The position numbers and the translations under genes are program-made. DNA of 64,000 bases, from contig NZ_OPYL01000005.1 in NCBI RefSeq assembly GCF_900343125.1, positions 62,001-126,000 on the forward strand, in the 5' to 3' direction. Of the stretch, positions 51,878 to 59,698 are shown in pieces. Source of the stretch: Dysgonomonas sp. Marseille-P4361. GTDB taxonomy: Bacteria; Bacteroidota; Bacteroidia; Bacteroidales; Dysgonomonadaceae. Each line of letters starts with the position of its first letter. Within the stretch, counting starts at the first letter, position 1. Under the pieces are notes generated by a model that did no database searches, was not told the origin of the DNA, and was given only the letters and a program-made list of their open reading frames with translations.

Positions 51878-53350
51878 TTATTTGATTTCGTTAAGAAGAT
51901 CTACTTTTCCTTCATCAACTAATTTCAAGATTAATTCGCCAAATAATGTATTTTGCCATGCAAACCATGAGCGAGTAAAGTTGCTAGGATCATCTTTGTG
52001 GAAAGATTCGTGCATAAATCCGGTTTCTGCATCTGTATCCATAAGCATTTTTACACACCATTGGATTTCTTTATCGTCTTGGCTTGTAAATGCTTTCATC
52101 ATGATACTCATTGGCCAAACCATATCATAGCCGATGTGAGGTCCCCCAATTCCTTCTCCGGCAGTACCCTTGAAGAAATAAGGATTGTCTTTGCTCCAAA
52201 CAAAGTTACGAGTGTTTTGATAGATCGGATCGTTTACATCTACATCTCCAAGGTAAGCTAATGAAAGCAAGCTTGGTGCATTAGAATCGTCCATTAAGTA
52301 TTTGTTACCGAAGCCATCAACTTCGAAAGCATAGATAGTTCCATGTTTTGGATGGTTGAATGTGGCATATTTCTTAAGAGCATCTTCTACTTCTTGAGCC
52401 AAGTCAGTACATTCTTTAGCTTTAGCAGAATCTTTAGTTATTTCTGTTAAGATTTCAGCTGCTTTTCTTAAAGATGTAACAGCAAAGAAGTTTGAAGGAA
52501 CTAAGAATTGGAAAGTAGTAGCATCATCAGATGGACGGAAAGAAGATACGATTAATCCTACAGGGTTAACTGGGTTTCCTAATCCGTGGTTGTTTAATGT
52601 ATCTAGCTGACGCTCTGTTTTGCGTTGGAATTTATATGGACCTACACCGTCTTTACGTTGTTGCTCTTTGAATGTTTTAAGGATGTTAGTGATTGCTTGT
52701 ACCCACTCTTCATCAAAGATGCTTGTATCGCCTGTTACTTTCCAGTATTGGTAAGCTAAACGCAGAGGATAACAAAGAGAGTCTATTTCCCATTTACGTT
52801 CGTGTAATGCTTCTGTCATATCTGTCATGTCGCTCATCCATTGATGATCCGGATTTGGATCGTGTGGATCAAGGAATGCATTTGCATAAGGGTCGATGAT
52901 GATGCATTTGAATTGACGACGGATAACACCGGCTAGCATTGCTTTAAGCTTCGGATCTTTGTTTGCTAATTGAACATAAGGCCAAACTTGTGCTCCTGAA
53001 TCGCGTAGCCACATTGCGTGAATATCTCCCGTGTATACGACTGTGTCATCTTTCCCATCTGTCTGATAGTGACGAACAGTTGTGTCAAGTGTGTTAGGAA
53101 AACAGTTCTCAAACATCCAAGCAAGCTTTTGGTTTGTTAGTAGTTTCTTAACTCGAACGATCTCGTTCTCTACAGCTTGTGATGTAAATAGACGTTCCTT
53201 TGCTGCCGGACGGTTTGTCTTTTTATAATTACCCTTTTTGATAATTTTCGTATTATCCATAGGTAGGCTTAGGTCGTTTGCTTGCATGTTGCCGCCTCCG
53301 ACTGCCATGAGTGCTGCAAGTGCACAGCCTAAAAAGATTTTTTTCTTCAT
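51878..53350 (-). CDS. GH125 family exo-alpha-1,6-mannosidase
   Basis: Exported, metal-independent enzyme that removes alpha-1,6-linked mannose. The 490-residue product has a signal peptide (MKKKIFLGCALAALMAVGGG...) and the GH125 (formerly DUF1237) alpha/alpha barrel: TGDIHAMWLRDSGAQVWPY, HERKWEIDSLCYPLRLAYQYWK, VSSFRPSDDATTFQFLVPSN, and near the C-terminus GFMHESFHKDDPSNFTRSWFAWQN, all family landmarks. It is the second gene of an operon with GH76 (49-base gap), and together they would break down an alpha-1,6-mannan backbone. It may also act with the GH92 gene about 40 kb away. Confidence 0.92.
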   Translation of the reverse strand: MKKKIFLGCALAALMAVGGGNMQANDLSLPMDNTKIIKKGNYKKTNRPAAKERLFTSQAVENEIVRVKKLLTNQKLAWMFENCFPNTLDTTVRHYQTDGKDDTVVYTGDIHAMWLRDSGAQVWPYVQLANKDPKLKAMLAGVIRRQFKCIIIDPYANAFLDPHDPNPDHQWMSDMTDMTEALHERKWEIDSLCYPLRLAYQYWKVTGDTSIFDEEWVQAITNILKTFKEQQRKDGVGPYKFQRKTERQLDTLNNHGLGNPVNPVGLIVSSFRPSDDATTFQFLVPSNFFAVTSLRKAAEILTEITKDSAKAKECTDLAQEVEDALKKYATFNHPKHGTIYAFEVDGFGNKYLMDDSNAPSLLSLAYLGDVDVNDPIYQNTRNFVWSKDNPYFFKGTAGEGIGGPHIGYDMVWPMSIMMKAFTSQDDKEIQWCVKMLMDTDAETGFMHESFHKDDPSNFTRSWFAWQNTLFGELILKLVDEGKVDLLNEIK

Positions 53351-53399
53351 ATAACTTAAAATATTAATAATAATTTCAACTATAAATAGTAGGGGCTAG

Positions 53400-54599
53400 C
53401 TATTTGATCCCGCCCATTCTCGCATACATTTCTACCATGGCAGCTTGTGTTAGCAACCATTTGCGTTCGTCTTTTTTCTTTCCTGAGAAATCCTTGTTGA
53501 ATAAGCCATTTGTTTCGCGAGTGTTATTCCAAGCAAAGTCCAGATTCTTTTGGAATGTATCGATGTAAGTTTTATTTCCATCTAAATGGTATAGTTCAAC
53601 AAAACCTCTGAGCATGACAGCAATAAACCATACATCATGTTCTTTAAGGACTTTAAATGCTTCGCCTTCGTTAGGAGTGAAATCAGTGAAGAAATAATTG
53701 TAAGATCCTTTTGCTATATTTTGTGCATCTTCCAGATAGTTATTTTCTTTCGTGATTTTGTGAAGCAAAGCAGCAGCTTGCATCATCTGTCCACTATTGT
53801 ATGGATATTTGGCTTCGCTTATTTTTCCATCTAGGTTGATGTTGTCGAAATACACATAGTCAGTATCCTGAAGGTTTTTCTTAGTCCATTCATATAACTC
53901 CTTCCCTTGTGCAAGGTAAGAGCTATCTAGCGTTGCTTCGAACAGTTTAAGTGCAAATACTGCTCCGGGTGCATTAGAACATGTGTTTTTTGATTCTTTC
54001 TTTTGTTCGCACCAGTATATTCCTCCTCCAAGTTTATCATCACATCCGCTCATTACGAAGTTCCATATTATTTGAGCTTTATCCAGATATTTTTGGTCTT
54101 TTGTCTTGATGTATGTATCGGTAAAATCTATGCCTAGCCATACATTGTCGTCGTAGAAACGGTCTGACTCTTTCGCCGAGTTTATATAAGAAGCATAACC
54201 ATAAGGCTCTCTCTTGGTGTCATAATATTCTTCCAGTCCATTCAGTACTTTATTGTCTAAGGTATTTCTGAATTTTGTGTCGTCCGACGTTTCAAATAGG
54301 GCATAGACTGCAGAAAAAGTGCCTGAATAAGGCCACAAGTATGAATATTGATTAGGAGCATCATTCTGCTCTTCCGAAGCTAGATAAGTTGCTTTGTAAT
54401 CATCTTTGAATGGATAATTTTCTCTTAGTAGATTGGTCTCGAGAACCGAATAGTGCTTGTAAAGAGAGTCTAATGTCATTTCAGCTCTCTCTAAATTATT
54501 GTTTGTAGCGACTTCTTCTCCTTTTCCTTTTTTTTGCTCACATGCAAACGATAATAAACAACAGGCAGCAAGCCATAATACGATATGTACTTTTTTCAT
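53400..54599 (-). CDS. GH76 family endo-alpha-1,6-mannanase lipoprotein
   Basis: Endo-acting enzyme on alpha-1,6-mannan. The 399-residue product has a lipoprotein signal (LLSFAC, Cys20), so it is anchored in the outer or inner membrane. The GH76 Asp-Asp pair occurs in RFYDDNVWLGIDF; other landmarks are GGGIYWCEQKK and YPYNSGQMMQAAALLHKI, and the block LLTQAAMVEMYARMG ends the fold. The gene precedes GH125 by 49 bases. A surface GH76 feeding oligosaccharides to a periplasmic GH125 would be typical of Bacteroidetes mannan loci, although no SusC/SusD pair is adjacent here. Confidence 0.92.
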   Translation of the reverse strand: MKKVHIVLWLAACCLLSFACEQKKGKGEEVATNNNLERAEMTLDSLYKHYSVLETNLLRENYPFKDDYKATYLASEEQNDAPNQYSYLWPYSGTFSAVYALFETSDDTKFRNTLDNKVLNGLEEYYDTKREPYGYASYINSAKESDRFYDDNVWLGIDFTDTYIKTKDQKYLDKAQIIWNFVMSGCDDKLGGGIYWCEQKKESKNTCSNAPGAVFALKLFEATLDSSYLAQGKELYEWTKKNLQDTDYVYFDNINLDGKISEAKYPYNSGQMMQAAALLHKITKENNYLEDAQNIAKGSYNYFFTDFTPNEGEAFKVLKEHDVWFIAVMLRGFVELYHLDGNKTYIDTFQKNLDFAWNNTRETNGLFNKDFSGKKKDERKWLLTQAAMVEMYARMGGIK

Positions 54600-54630
54600 G
54601 ATATTTTGGTATTGTTTTATACTTCGGTTG

Positions 54631-54638
54631 CAAAGATA
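54631..54638 (-). promoter_or_regulatory. -7 box of the GH76-GH125 operon
   Basis: The minus strand reads TATCTTTG, matching TAnnTTTG, 31 bases before the GH76 start. A second match, TACTTTTG, is at 54699-54692. Confidence 0.5.
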
Positions 54639-54879
54639 GAAGGAATCATAATAGATAGGCTTTGTTTTAGGCGCTTTCGATAATTGTGTCGCAAAAGTAA
54701 AGGATATTGTCTCATATTTATATATATAACTCTGCCATATTTTGGACTTTTTGTGTCTATTGGTCAGTGTTTTTTGTTTTTCTTATATTGATTCCTTTAT
54801 AAGAAGACGACCTAAAGATAAAACTTCTTTTTCTGAGGTAATGGATAGGTGTAAATCGATAATTGGAGAGTGGGCTAGC

Positions 54880-55458
54880 CTAGAATTTTTTCAGCTCTTG
54901 ATACAGGCGTTGCACAGGTAATCCCATGATGTTAAAATAAGATCCTGAAATATATTCAACAGCTATATATCCAATCCACTCTTGAATACCATAAGCGCCA
55001 GCTTTGTCGAAAGGTTTATATTTACTTACATAATGGTCGATCTCTTCGTCTTCTAACTGAGCGAAGCGAACTTCTGAGGATACACTAAAAACATGTTGTT
55101 TCAGTTTGGTCGTAATGCATACTCCTGTGACAACTTGATGTGTATTGCCCGATAATTCATGTAACATTTGCTTGGCCTCTGATTCATCTTTCGGTTTACC
55201 ATAAACTTTGTTACCGAGCAATACAATCGTATCGGCAGTAATTAATAAAGTATCCCTTTCAATATTGTTTTTATACGCATCAGCTTTCTCTTTAGCTATG
55301 TATTTAGCTATTTCTTCACCCTTAAGGCTGGGAGGGAAAGATTCGTCTATGTCGGGAAGGGTTTTTACTTCATAACTGAATTCAAGACCTGAGAGTAGTT
55401 CTTTTCTTCTGGGCGAGTTGGATGCTAGAATGATATTGTATCCTGATAGATCAAGCAT
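54880..55458 (-). CDS. maf: Maf family nucleotide pyrophosphatase (dTTP/UTP type)
   Basis: House-cleaning enzyme that hydrolyses non-canonical or excess nucleoside triphosphates. The 192-residue product has the Maf motifs ILASNSPRRKELL (about 10-22), the metal-binding TADTIVLLGNKVYGKPKD (about 68-86), and DKAGAYGIQEWI with YISGSYFNIMGLPV at the end. The QEW residues suggest the dTTP/UTP (YhdE) subgroup. It starts 8 bases before the ogt stop codon, so it is translationally coupled to ogt as the last gene of the operon. Confidence 0.92.
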   Translation of the reverse strand: MLDLSGYNIILASNSPRRKELLSGLEFSYEVKTLPDIDESFPPSLKGEEIAKYIAKEKADAYKNNIERDTLLITADTIVLLGNKVYGKPKDESEAKQMLHELSGNTHQVVTGVCITTKLKQHVFSVSSEVRFAQLEDEEIDHYVSKYKPFDKAGAYGIQEWIGYIAVEYISGSYFNIMGLPVQRLYQELKKF

Positions 55459-55924
55459 TGTTTTGTTCTTTATAAAAGAGTTCTAATTCTAAAAGAAGAC
55501 GTTTTATATCTAAGCCATATGCATATCCGCCTAAGCCATTTCTTTCGTTTATTACACGATGACACGGAACGATGATTGCCAGTTTGTTTCTTCCATTGGC
55601 AGAGCCTACAGCTCTGAAAGCTTTGGGTGAACCTATGGCAGAAGCTTGATCTTTGTACGACACGGTTTCTCCATAAGGTATAGTCTTAAGATAACTCCAT
55701 GCTTTCCGTTGGAAGTCAGTTCCCTCTTGCTTGAGAGGAAGATCGAAACTCTTTCGTTTTCCATCAAAATACTCTTCAAATTGCTGTATAGCATCGTTCA
55801 GAAGAGGGGAAATTTCAGACGGAGTATTGGGTGGTTGCTCAGTAAGTATAGTAATAGAAGATATGTGATTATTCGTTTCTTCTATTTCTATTACTCCTAC
55901 AGGTGATTGATAAAAAGCCTTCAT
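55451..55924 (-). CDS. ogt: Methylated-DNA--protein-cysteine methyltransferase
   Basis: Repairs O6-methylguanine (and O4-methylthymine) by moving the alkyl group to its own cysteine. The 157-residue product has an N-terminal ribonuclease-like domain, FQRKAWSYLKTIPYGETVSYKDQA with the DNA-recognition helix (GSANGRN), and the active-site IVPCHRVINERNGLGGYA. I start at the ATG at 55924 (KAFYQSPVGVIEI), which matches family starts; an earlier ATG at 55948 would lengthen the overlap. Even so, it overlaps the glsB-like gene upstream by 56 bases in another frame and maf by 8 bases. The placement in a lipid operon is unusual. Confidence 0.9.
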   Translation of the reverse strand: MKAFYQSPVGVIEIEETNNHISSITILTEQPPNTPSEISPLLNDAIQQFEEYFDGKRKSFDLPLKQEGTDFQRKAWSYLKTIPYGETVSYKDQASAIGSPKAFRAVGSANGRNKLAIIVPCHRVINERNGLGGYAYGLDIKRLLLELELFYKEQNNA

Positions 55925-56936
55925 TTTTCTTTTTGGGTTTATCTTCATACCAATCCCAACTCCAGTTTACGACTTGGCGAAGGCGTTTCAAGAAACGTTT
56001 TGATGGTTTATCTCTTAGGTATGATTCTATGTGTCTTTTTTTCTTGTCTTCTAGTATTTCATCTTTCTTTATCAGTATTCCCGTTTCTTCAACATTGCCA
56101 AATGTGTCATTGACTGCCGTTCCGAATACTTTCATCTGAGGAGAAAGGCTCATATAGGCATTTACTAATGGCGGTATGTTCAGCCCCAAGCGTCGGACTG
56201 ATGTATTTAGAATGCGATAGTCTGCTTTGAAAGTGTCTCCGGTAAATAGTCTCTTCAATTTTCTTTGGTCTGTTTCTATCTTTAAAGATTGTTTTGGCCA
56301 AACAAGTTTTTCTACATCAGGAAAATATTTGTTTAAGAAGAATAAAATCATATCTCTAGCTTCGGTGTCGTAAGTGTCGTACATGGTTACTTTACCAAAG
56401 AAATATTTCATTGATGGGTCGGCGACAGATAGGGCCCCAAGTCCATCCCAAAGGTTGTCTAAAGCAAATATACCTTTCGATCCGGCTAATGTAGATTGAT
56501 ATTCTAGTGTAACAAAAGATCTTCCCAGCTCGAAAGTATAAGGAAGGTAATCTTCTATAAATCTTTTCGAAAAGTGGAAGAGGTGAGAGGTTGCTAATAT
56601 AGGTTCTCCATTTTCGTCGAACTTTATATCCGGTCCGCAAATAAAACGATAACCGCCTAGTATCTCTTCGGCATCTGGATTCCATACAATCAATTGTTTG
56701 TAAGGATTGTCCATCGTATCATATTCATCTATATCAATAGACTTGCCGGTGCCTCCACCATAGTAACGGAATGCAATCTCGCGAAGACGCCCGATTTCTA
56801 ACATGATGTTAGGCGAATTGTGATGCGTGACAATATAAATCTCGTTGTTGGCCTTGTTCGTATGCCTCAGAAACTTATCTTTGCTCAGTTCTGCTTTTAT
56901 TAGACTTTTGTCTATTGGTGATATGATTGTTTCCAT
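55869..56936 (-). CDS. glsB: GNAT-type N-acyltransferase, glycine-lipid synthesis (GlsB-like)
   Basis: A 355-residue protein of the hemolysin/OlsB-like acyltransferase family. It has LREIAFRYYGGGTGKSIDIDEYD (about 52-74) and LGGYRFICG followed by the typical ELGRSFVTLEYQ (about 132-147). In Bacteroides thetaiotaomicron, a neighbouring pair (GlsB, GlsA) makes glycine lipids: GlsB N-acylates glycine with a 3-hydroxy fatty acid. Here the next gene upstream is PlsC-like, as expected for GlsA. The assignment is by family and context. The C-terminal 18 residues are encoded in the 56-base overlap with ogt. Confidence 0.75.
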   Translation of the reverse strand: METIISPIDKSLIKAELSKDKFLRHTNKANNEIYIVTHHNSPNIMLEIGRLREIAFRYYGGGTGKSIDIDEYDTMDNPYKQLIVWNPDAEEILGGYRFICGPDIKFDENGEPILATSHLFHFSKRFIEDYLPYTFELGRSFVTLEYQSTLAGSKGIFALDNLWDGLGALSVADPSMKYFFGKVTMYDTYDTEARDMILFFLNKYFPDVEKLVWPKQSLKIETDQRKLKRLFTGDTFKADYRILNTSVRRLGLNIPPLVNAYMSLSPQMKVFGTAVNDTFGNVEETGILIKKDEILEDKKKRHIESYLRDKPSKRFLKRLRQVVNWSWDWYEDKPKKKNEGFLSITCRSNRNRRNE

Positions 56937-56939
56937 CTA

Positions 56940-57770
56940 TTATTTGTCTGTTTTGCCTAATTCGTAAGTTTTTTCTTTCACATATTCAGCCCACTGAGAA
57001 GCACTTCTTTTTTCGTCAAAAAGAGTATATGGGATAGGTGTACCTACCATAATAGAAAAACAGCTATTTTTATTCTTAAACATTTCGTCGGGAAGTAAGA
57101 TTAGTTCGATGTTGAATTTAATTCCGAGACGTTTCCTTATGTTTGCAAATCTATAAAAGAAATTTGAATTTTTTCCATTAAAATAGATAGGGACTATATG
57201 TCTTTTCGATTCAATAGCCTTTAAAATGAAGTTTTTCTGCCAAGGAAGGTCATAAATTAGCCCGTTTTCTTTTCGTGAACATAGCCCGGCTGGGAAAGTT
57301 ATAATTTGATTGTCTGAGTCGTAAGCTTCTTGTAAAGTATTGGCAGCCATTTTTGACTGGCGACCATACTTGTTGACCGGAAGAAAGATGGACTGTAAGT
57401 TCTTTATAAAATAAAGTACGTCGTTTACTACATATTTTATTTTCTTGTCAAATTTTTGCCCGATGACACTTGATAAGCAGATACCATCTAGTCCTCCAAG
57501 TGGATGGTTAGAGACGAATATGTAACGTCCGTCATTAGGTATTTTATCCAATCCCTCTACCTTTAGTTCCAAATTGAAATATCCAACAACGGCATCCATG
57601 AAATCAACACCATCTTTGTCTGCATAAATGGTGAGTATCTCGTTTAGCTCATCAAGATGTATTTTCTTCTTGAGATAGTTTATAACAAAACGAGGAACTT
57701 TGTTATAAATTTTAGGAGCCTTCTCCTGTAATATCTTATCTAAATCGAGTCTCTGAGGTTCTCGCTTCAT
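56940..57770 (-). CDS. glsA: PlsC-like O-acyltransferase, glycine-lipid synthesis (GlsA-like)
   Basis: A 276-residue protein of the lysophospholipid-acyltransferase superfamily. The catalytic block is SNHPLGGLDGICL (about 91-103). The His and the conserved Asp are separated by five residues here, not the usual four, as if a residue was gained in HX4D. FPAGLCSRKENGLIYDL (about 160-176) is the second motif, and PIYFNGKNSNFFYR the third. It would add the second acyl chain to the 3-hydroxyl of the N-acyl glycine made by GlsB. It is the first gene of the operon, 3 bases before glsB. Confidence 0.75.
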   Translation of the reverse strand: MKREPQRLDLDKILQEKAPKIYNKVPRFVINYLKKKIHLDELNEILTIYADKDGVDFMDAVVGYFNLELKVEGLDKIPNDGRYIFVSNHPLGGLDGICLSSVIGQKFDKKIKYVVNDVLYFIKNLQSIFLPVNKYGRQSKMAANTLQEAYDSDNQIITFPAGLCSRKENGLIYDLPWQKNFILKAIESKRHIVPIYFNGKNSNFFYRFANIRKRLGIKFNIELILLPDEMFKNKNSCFSIMVGTPIPYTLFDEKRSASQWAEYVKEKTYELGKTDK

Positions 57771-57795
57771 TTTTTTATAGTCTCTTATCAGTTTA

Positions 57796-57803
57796 CAAAA
57801 ATA
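57796..57803 (-). promoter_or_regulatory. -7 box of the glsA-glsB-ogt-maf operon
   Basis: The minus strand reads TATTTTTG, matching TAnnTTTG, 25 bases before the glsA start codon. Confidence 0.55.
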
Positions 57804-57920
57804 CCAAATAAATCTATAAATAAATCTATCGATGTATAAACAATAGTGTATATTAGTTAAAAGAAATCAGAATGTTGTAACTTTTTATATCTTCGCTATT
57901 CCTAGTAGAATAAAATATAG

Positions 57921-58355
57921 ATGATGAAAGATAAATTATTTCTGAGTGTATTAGTATTAGCTATATCTCTTATCCTTCCGTTTGGTGTGTCAGCGAATTC
58001 GTTAGATGATAAGCCTGAGAAAGAAAAGTCTCCGATTGTAACCCTATCAGCTTCAAATTATCAGGAAGAAACGGCTAAAGGTTTGGTATTTGTGGACTTT
58101 TGGGCTGCTTGGTGTGGCCCTTGCCGTAGAATAGCTCCTATGTTAGATGATCTGGCAAAGGAATATAAAGAATCGGTAAAAATAGGAAAACTGAATGTAG
58201 ATAATTACAAGAAGTTCGCGATAGAGCAAGGAGTAGAGGTATTACCTACTATTGTGATCTATAAAGATGGCAAAGAAGTAACACGAGTGAAAGGTGTTGT
58301 GTCTAAAGATAAGCTTGTTGAGATTATCAAGGCTTATTCTTCTCAGAAAGATTAG
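57921..58355 (+). CDS. Secreted thioredoxin-family protein
   Basis: A periplasmic or exported thioredoxin of 144 residues. A signal peptide (about 1-25, ending VSANS) precedes a full thioredoxin domain with VFVDFWAAWCGPCRRIAPML (Cys65 and Cys68), the cis-proline in VEVLPTIVIYKDG, and a C-terminal helix. The active site CGPC is that of cytoplasmic thioredoxins; in the periplasm it would act as a reductant and needs a membrane electron donor such as DsbD/CcdA, not seen here. A second ATG follows the first at 57924. The stop overlaps the cvpA stop on the other strand. Confidence 0.9.
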   Translation: MMKDKLFLSVLVLAISLILPFGVSANSLDDKPEKEKSPIVTLSASNYQEETAKGLVFVDFWAAWCGPCRRIAPMLDDLAKEYKESVKIGKLNVDNYKKFAIEQGVEVLPTIVIYKDGKEVTRVKGVVSKDKLVEIIKAYSSQKD

Positions 58356-58858
58356 ATCCAGTCGAATCGGAGATAGGGAATAACAGTCTTAGCGACATCA
58401 GTAATAAGAGGGTAGGTGTGGGATTCGTTACGCACATCCTCTTTTATTATTCTCTTATCTTGATCAAATTCAGCAACAAGATTTATGATTATACTGAATA
58501 GTATAATCCATTTTGCGGCACAAAAAAATCCTCCGGCTATTCTGTTTAGCGCAGTCATTTTTATTGCATCAACGAAGGATTCAATCAATTTTCCTGCAAA
58601 GAAAAGGCCTATAAGTATAGCTGTAAAAGCTAGAATGTAAGACAGTGGTCCTACAATGTGAGGCGAGGCTTCTGTAATTTTGATTAGTTCGGGTGCAATG
58701 TATTCTGATAGCTTTCCTGCAAAGACAGCCCCTAGTATGATGCCTGCAAGTGTAGCTAGTTGCATTACAAGTCCCGAAAACAGTCCTCTTATCATCGATA
58801 GGATAACGATAATGGCTACTATTAGGTCAAACCAATTTATATTTAAGTAAGTGTCCAT
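58352..58858 (-). CDS. cvpA: CvpA family membrane protein
   Basis: A 168-residue inner-membrane protein with four helices (about 8-26, 30-50, 68-92 and 100-125), starting MDTYLNINWFDLIVAIIVILS and containing IRGLFSGLVMQLATLAGIILGAVFAG, the CvpA signature. The exact role is not settled; the family was linked to colicin V export and, in enteric bacteria, to bile-salt tolerance. I start at the ATG at 58858, because an ATG at 58885 lies inside the rpmH terminator hairpin and upstream of the probable promoter. The mRNA may be leaderless. It converges with the thioredoxin gene, with overlapping stops. Confidence 0.85.
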   Translation of the reverse strand: MDTYLNINWFDLIVAIIVILSMIRGLFSGLVMQLATLAGIILGAVFAGKLSEYIAPELIKITEASPHIVGPLSYILAFTAILIGLFFAGKLIESFVDAIKMTALNRIAGGFFCAAKWIILFSIIINLVAEFDQDKRIIKEDVRNESHTYPLITDVAKTVIPYLRFDWI

Positions 58859-58864
58859 AAACAA

Positions 58865-58872
58865 CAAAAGTA
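58865..58872 (-). promoter_or_regulatory. -7 box of cvpA, very close to the start codon
   Basis: The minus strand reads TACTTTTG, matching TAnnTTTG, with only six bases (TTGTTT) before the cvpA ATG. The transcript would start at or near the AUG. The box overlaps the rpmH terminator arm. Confidence 0.5.
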
Positions 58873-58894
58873 AGAATTTATTCAATTCTTACTT
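58868..58894 (-). terminator. Terminator of rpmH overlapping the cvpA promoter
   Basis: AAGTAAGAATT (58868-58878) and AATTCTTACTT (58884-58894) form an 11-bp perfect stem with a 5-base loop; on the minus strand the 3' flank is TTGTTGTTT. It lies 31 bases beyond the rpmH stop codon. Confidence 0.7.
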
Positions 58895-58925
58895 CTTGTC
58901 GTATGCTTAAAATTTCGTTTATCCC

Positions 58926-59081
58926 TTAGTTTTTAGGATATTCGTCTGAAATTGTAAGTTTCTTTCTTCCTTTAGCTCTGCGAGATGCAAGTACTCTGCG
59001 TCCGTTAGCTGTTTCCATTCTAGAGCGAAAACCATGTTTGTTTTTTCTCTTTCTGTTTGATGGTTGAAAAGTTCTTTTCAT
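58926..59081 (-). CDS. rpmH: 50S ribosomal protein L34
   Basis: A 51-residue, very basic protein that reads [19 protein letters not shown] at the N-terminus and then [21 protein letters not shown], both hallmarks of L34, and ends SDEYPKN. The last seven residues extend beyond the shortest family members, as in other Bacteroidetes. It begins at ATG 59081 and ends with TAA at 58926-58928. It has its own -7 box and is flanked by folA upstream and cvpA downstream, so it is not near rnpA or the origin genes here; L34 is often found by dnaA in other phyla. Confidence 0.96.
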   Translation of the reverse strand: MKRTFQPSNRKRKNKHGFRSRMETANGRRVLASRRAKGRKKLTISDEYPKN

Positions 59082-59128
59082 CGCTATATCTTATTTTCTG
59101 TTATTATTTTCTTTCGAGTTTCGGGTTG

Positions 59129-59136
59129 CAAAAATA
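59129..59136 (-). promoter_or_regulatory. -7 box of rpmH
   Basis: The minus strand reads TATTTTTG, matching TAnnTTTG, 47 bases before the rpmH start codon and after the folA stop. Confidence 0.55.
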
Positions 59137-59164
59137 GGATGTTTATTTTATATAAGCAAGTATA

Positions 59165-59665
59165 TTAACGTTTTATTTTTCGGAAAGTAATAAAACTATA
59201 AGGGTATTTATGCTTCTCGTCAGTCTGGTGATGTTCTGTTGAAATTTCTTTCCATTCACTTTCGTTTATATTTGGAAAGAAAGTGTCTGTCTCTTCAAAC
59301 TTGTGATGGATACGTGTTAAGTATAATGTATCGGCGATATTTATTACTTCATTATAGATCGTTCCCCCTCCGATAAAAAATATCTGAGACTCATCTTTGC
59401 AAAGGTTAATAGCTTCTTCTATTGAACTACACATCTCACAGTTGTCGAATTGCAGATTTTTATTCCTTGTAATAACTATATTCCTCCTGTTAGGCAATGC
59501 GCCTTTGGGAAGCGATTCGAATGTCTTTCGTCCCATGATAACAGGGTAGCCATTTGTGACAGATTTGAAGTGCTTCAAGTCGTTAGGTAAGTGACAAAGC
59601 AGATCGTTGTCTCTCCCTATTGCGTTGTTTTCGTCAACGGCTACTATAATTGATTTTATTGTCAT
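59165..59665 (-). CDS. folA: Dihydrofolate reductase
   Basis: Reduces dihydrofolate to tetrahydrofolate with NADPH. The 166-residue product has IIVAVDENNAIGRDNDLLCHLPNDLKHFK (the start of the fold and the catalytic Asp, at about 28), VIMGRKTFESLPKGALPNRRNIVITRN for cofactor binding, and FIGGGTIYNEVI. Length is normal. It is the last gene of a probable operon cca-GT4-DKNYY-folA (33-base gap before it). Confidence 0.94.
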   Translation of the reverse strand: MTIKSIIVAVDENNAIGRDNDLLCHLPNDLKHFKSVTNGYPVIMGRKTFESLPKGALPNRRNIVITRNKNLQFDNCEMCSSIEEAINLCKDESQIFFIGGGTIYNEVINIADTLYLTRIHHKFEETDTFFPNINESEWKEISTEHHQTDEKHKYPYSFITFRKIKR

Positions 59666-59698
59666 ATCTTTTAGTCTTTAGTTTTATTATATATAGGC

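Noticed and set aside
54781-54804. Weak inverted repeat TCTTATA...TATAAGA after maf
   Set aside because: Seven A/T-rich pairs, 10-base loop and no T-tract on the minus strand; not convincing as a terminator.
55925-55948. Longer ogt start at 55948
   Set aside because: The added eight residues are basic and unlike other ogt starts, and they lengthen the overlap with glsB. The ATG at 55924 matches family N-termini.
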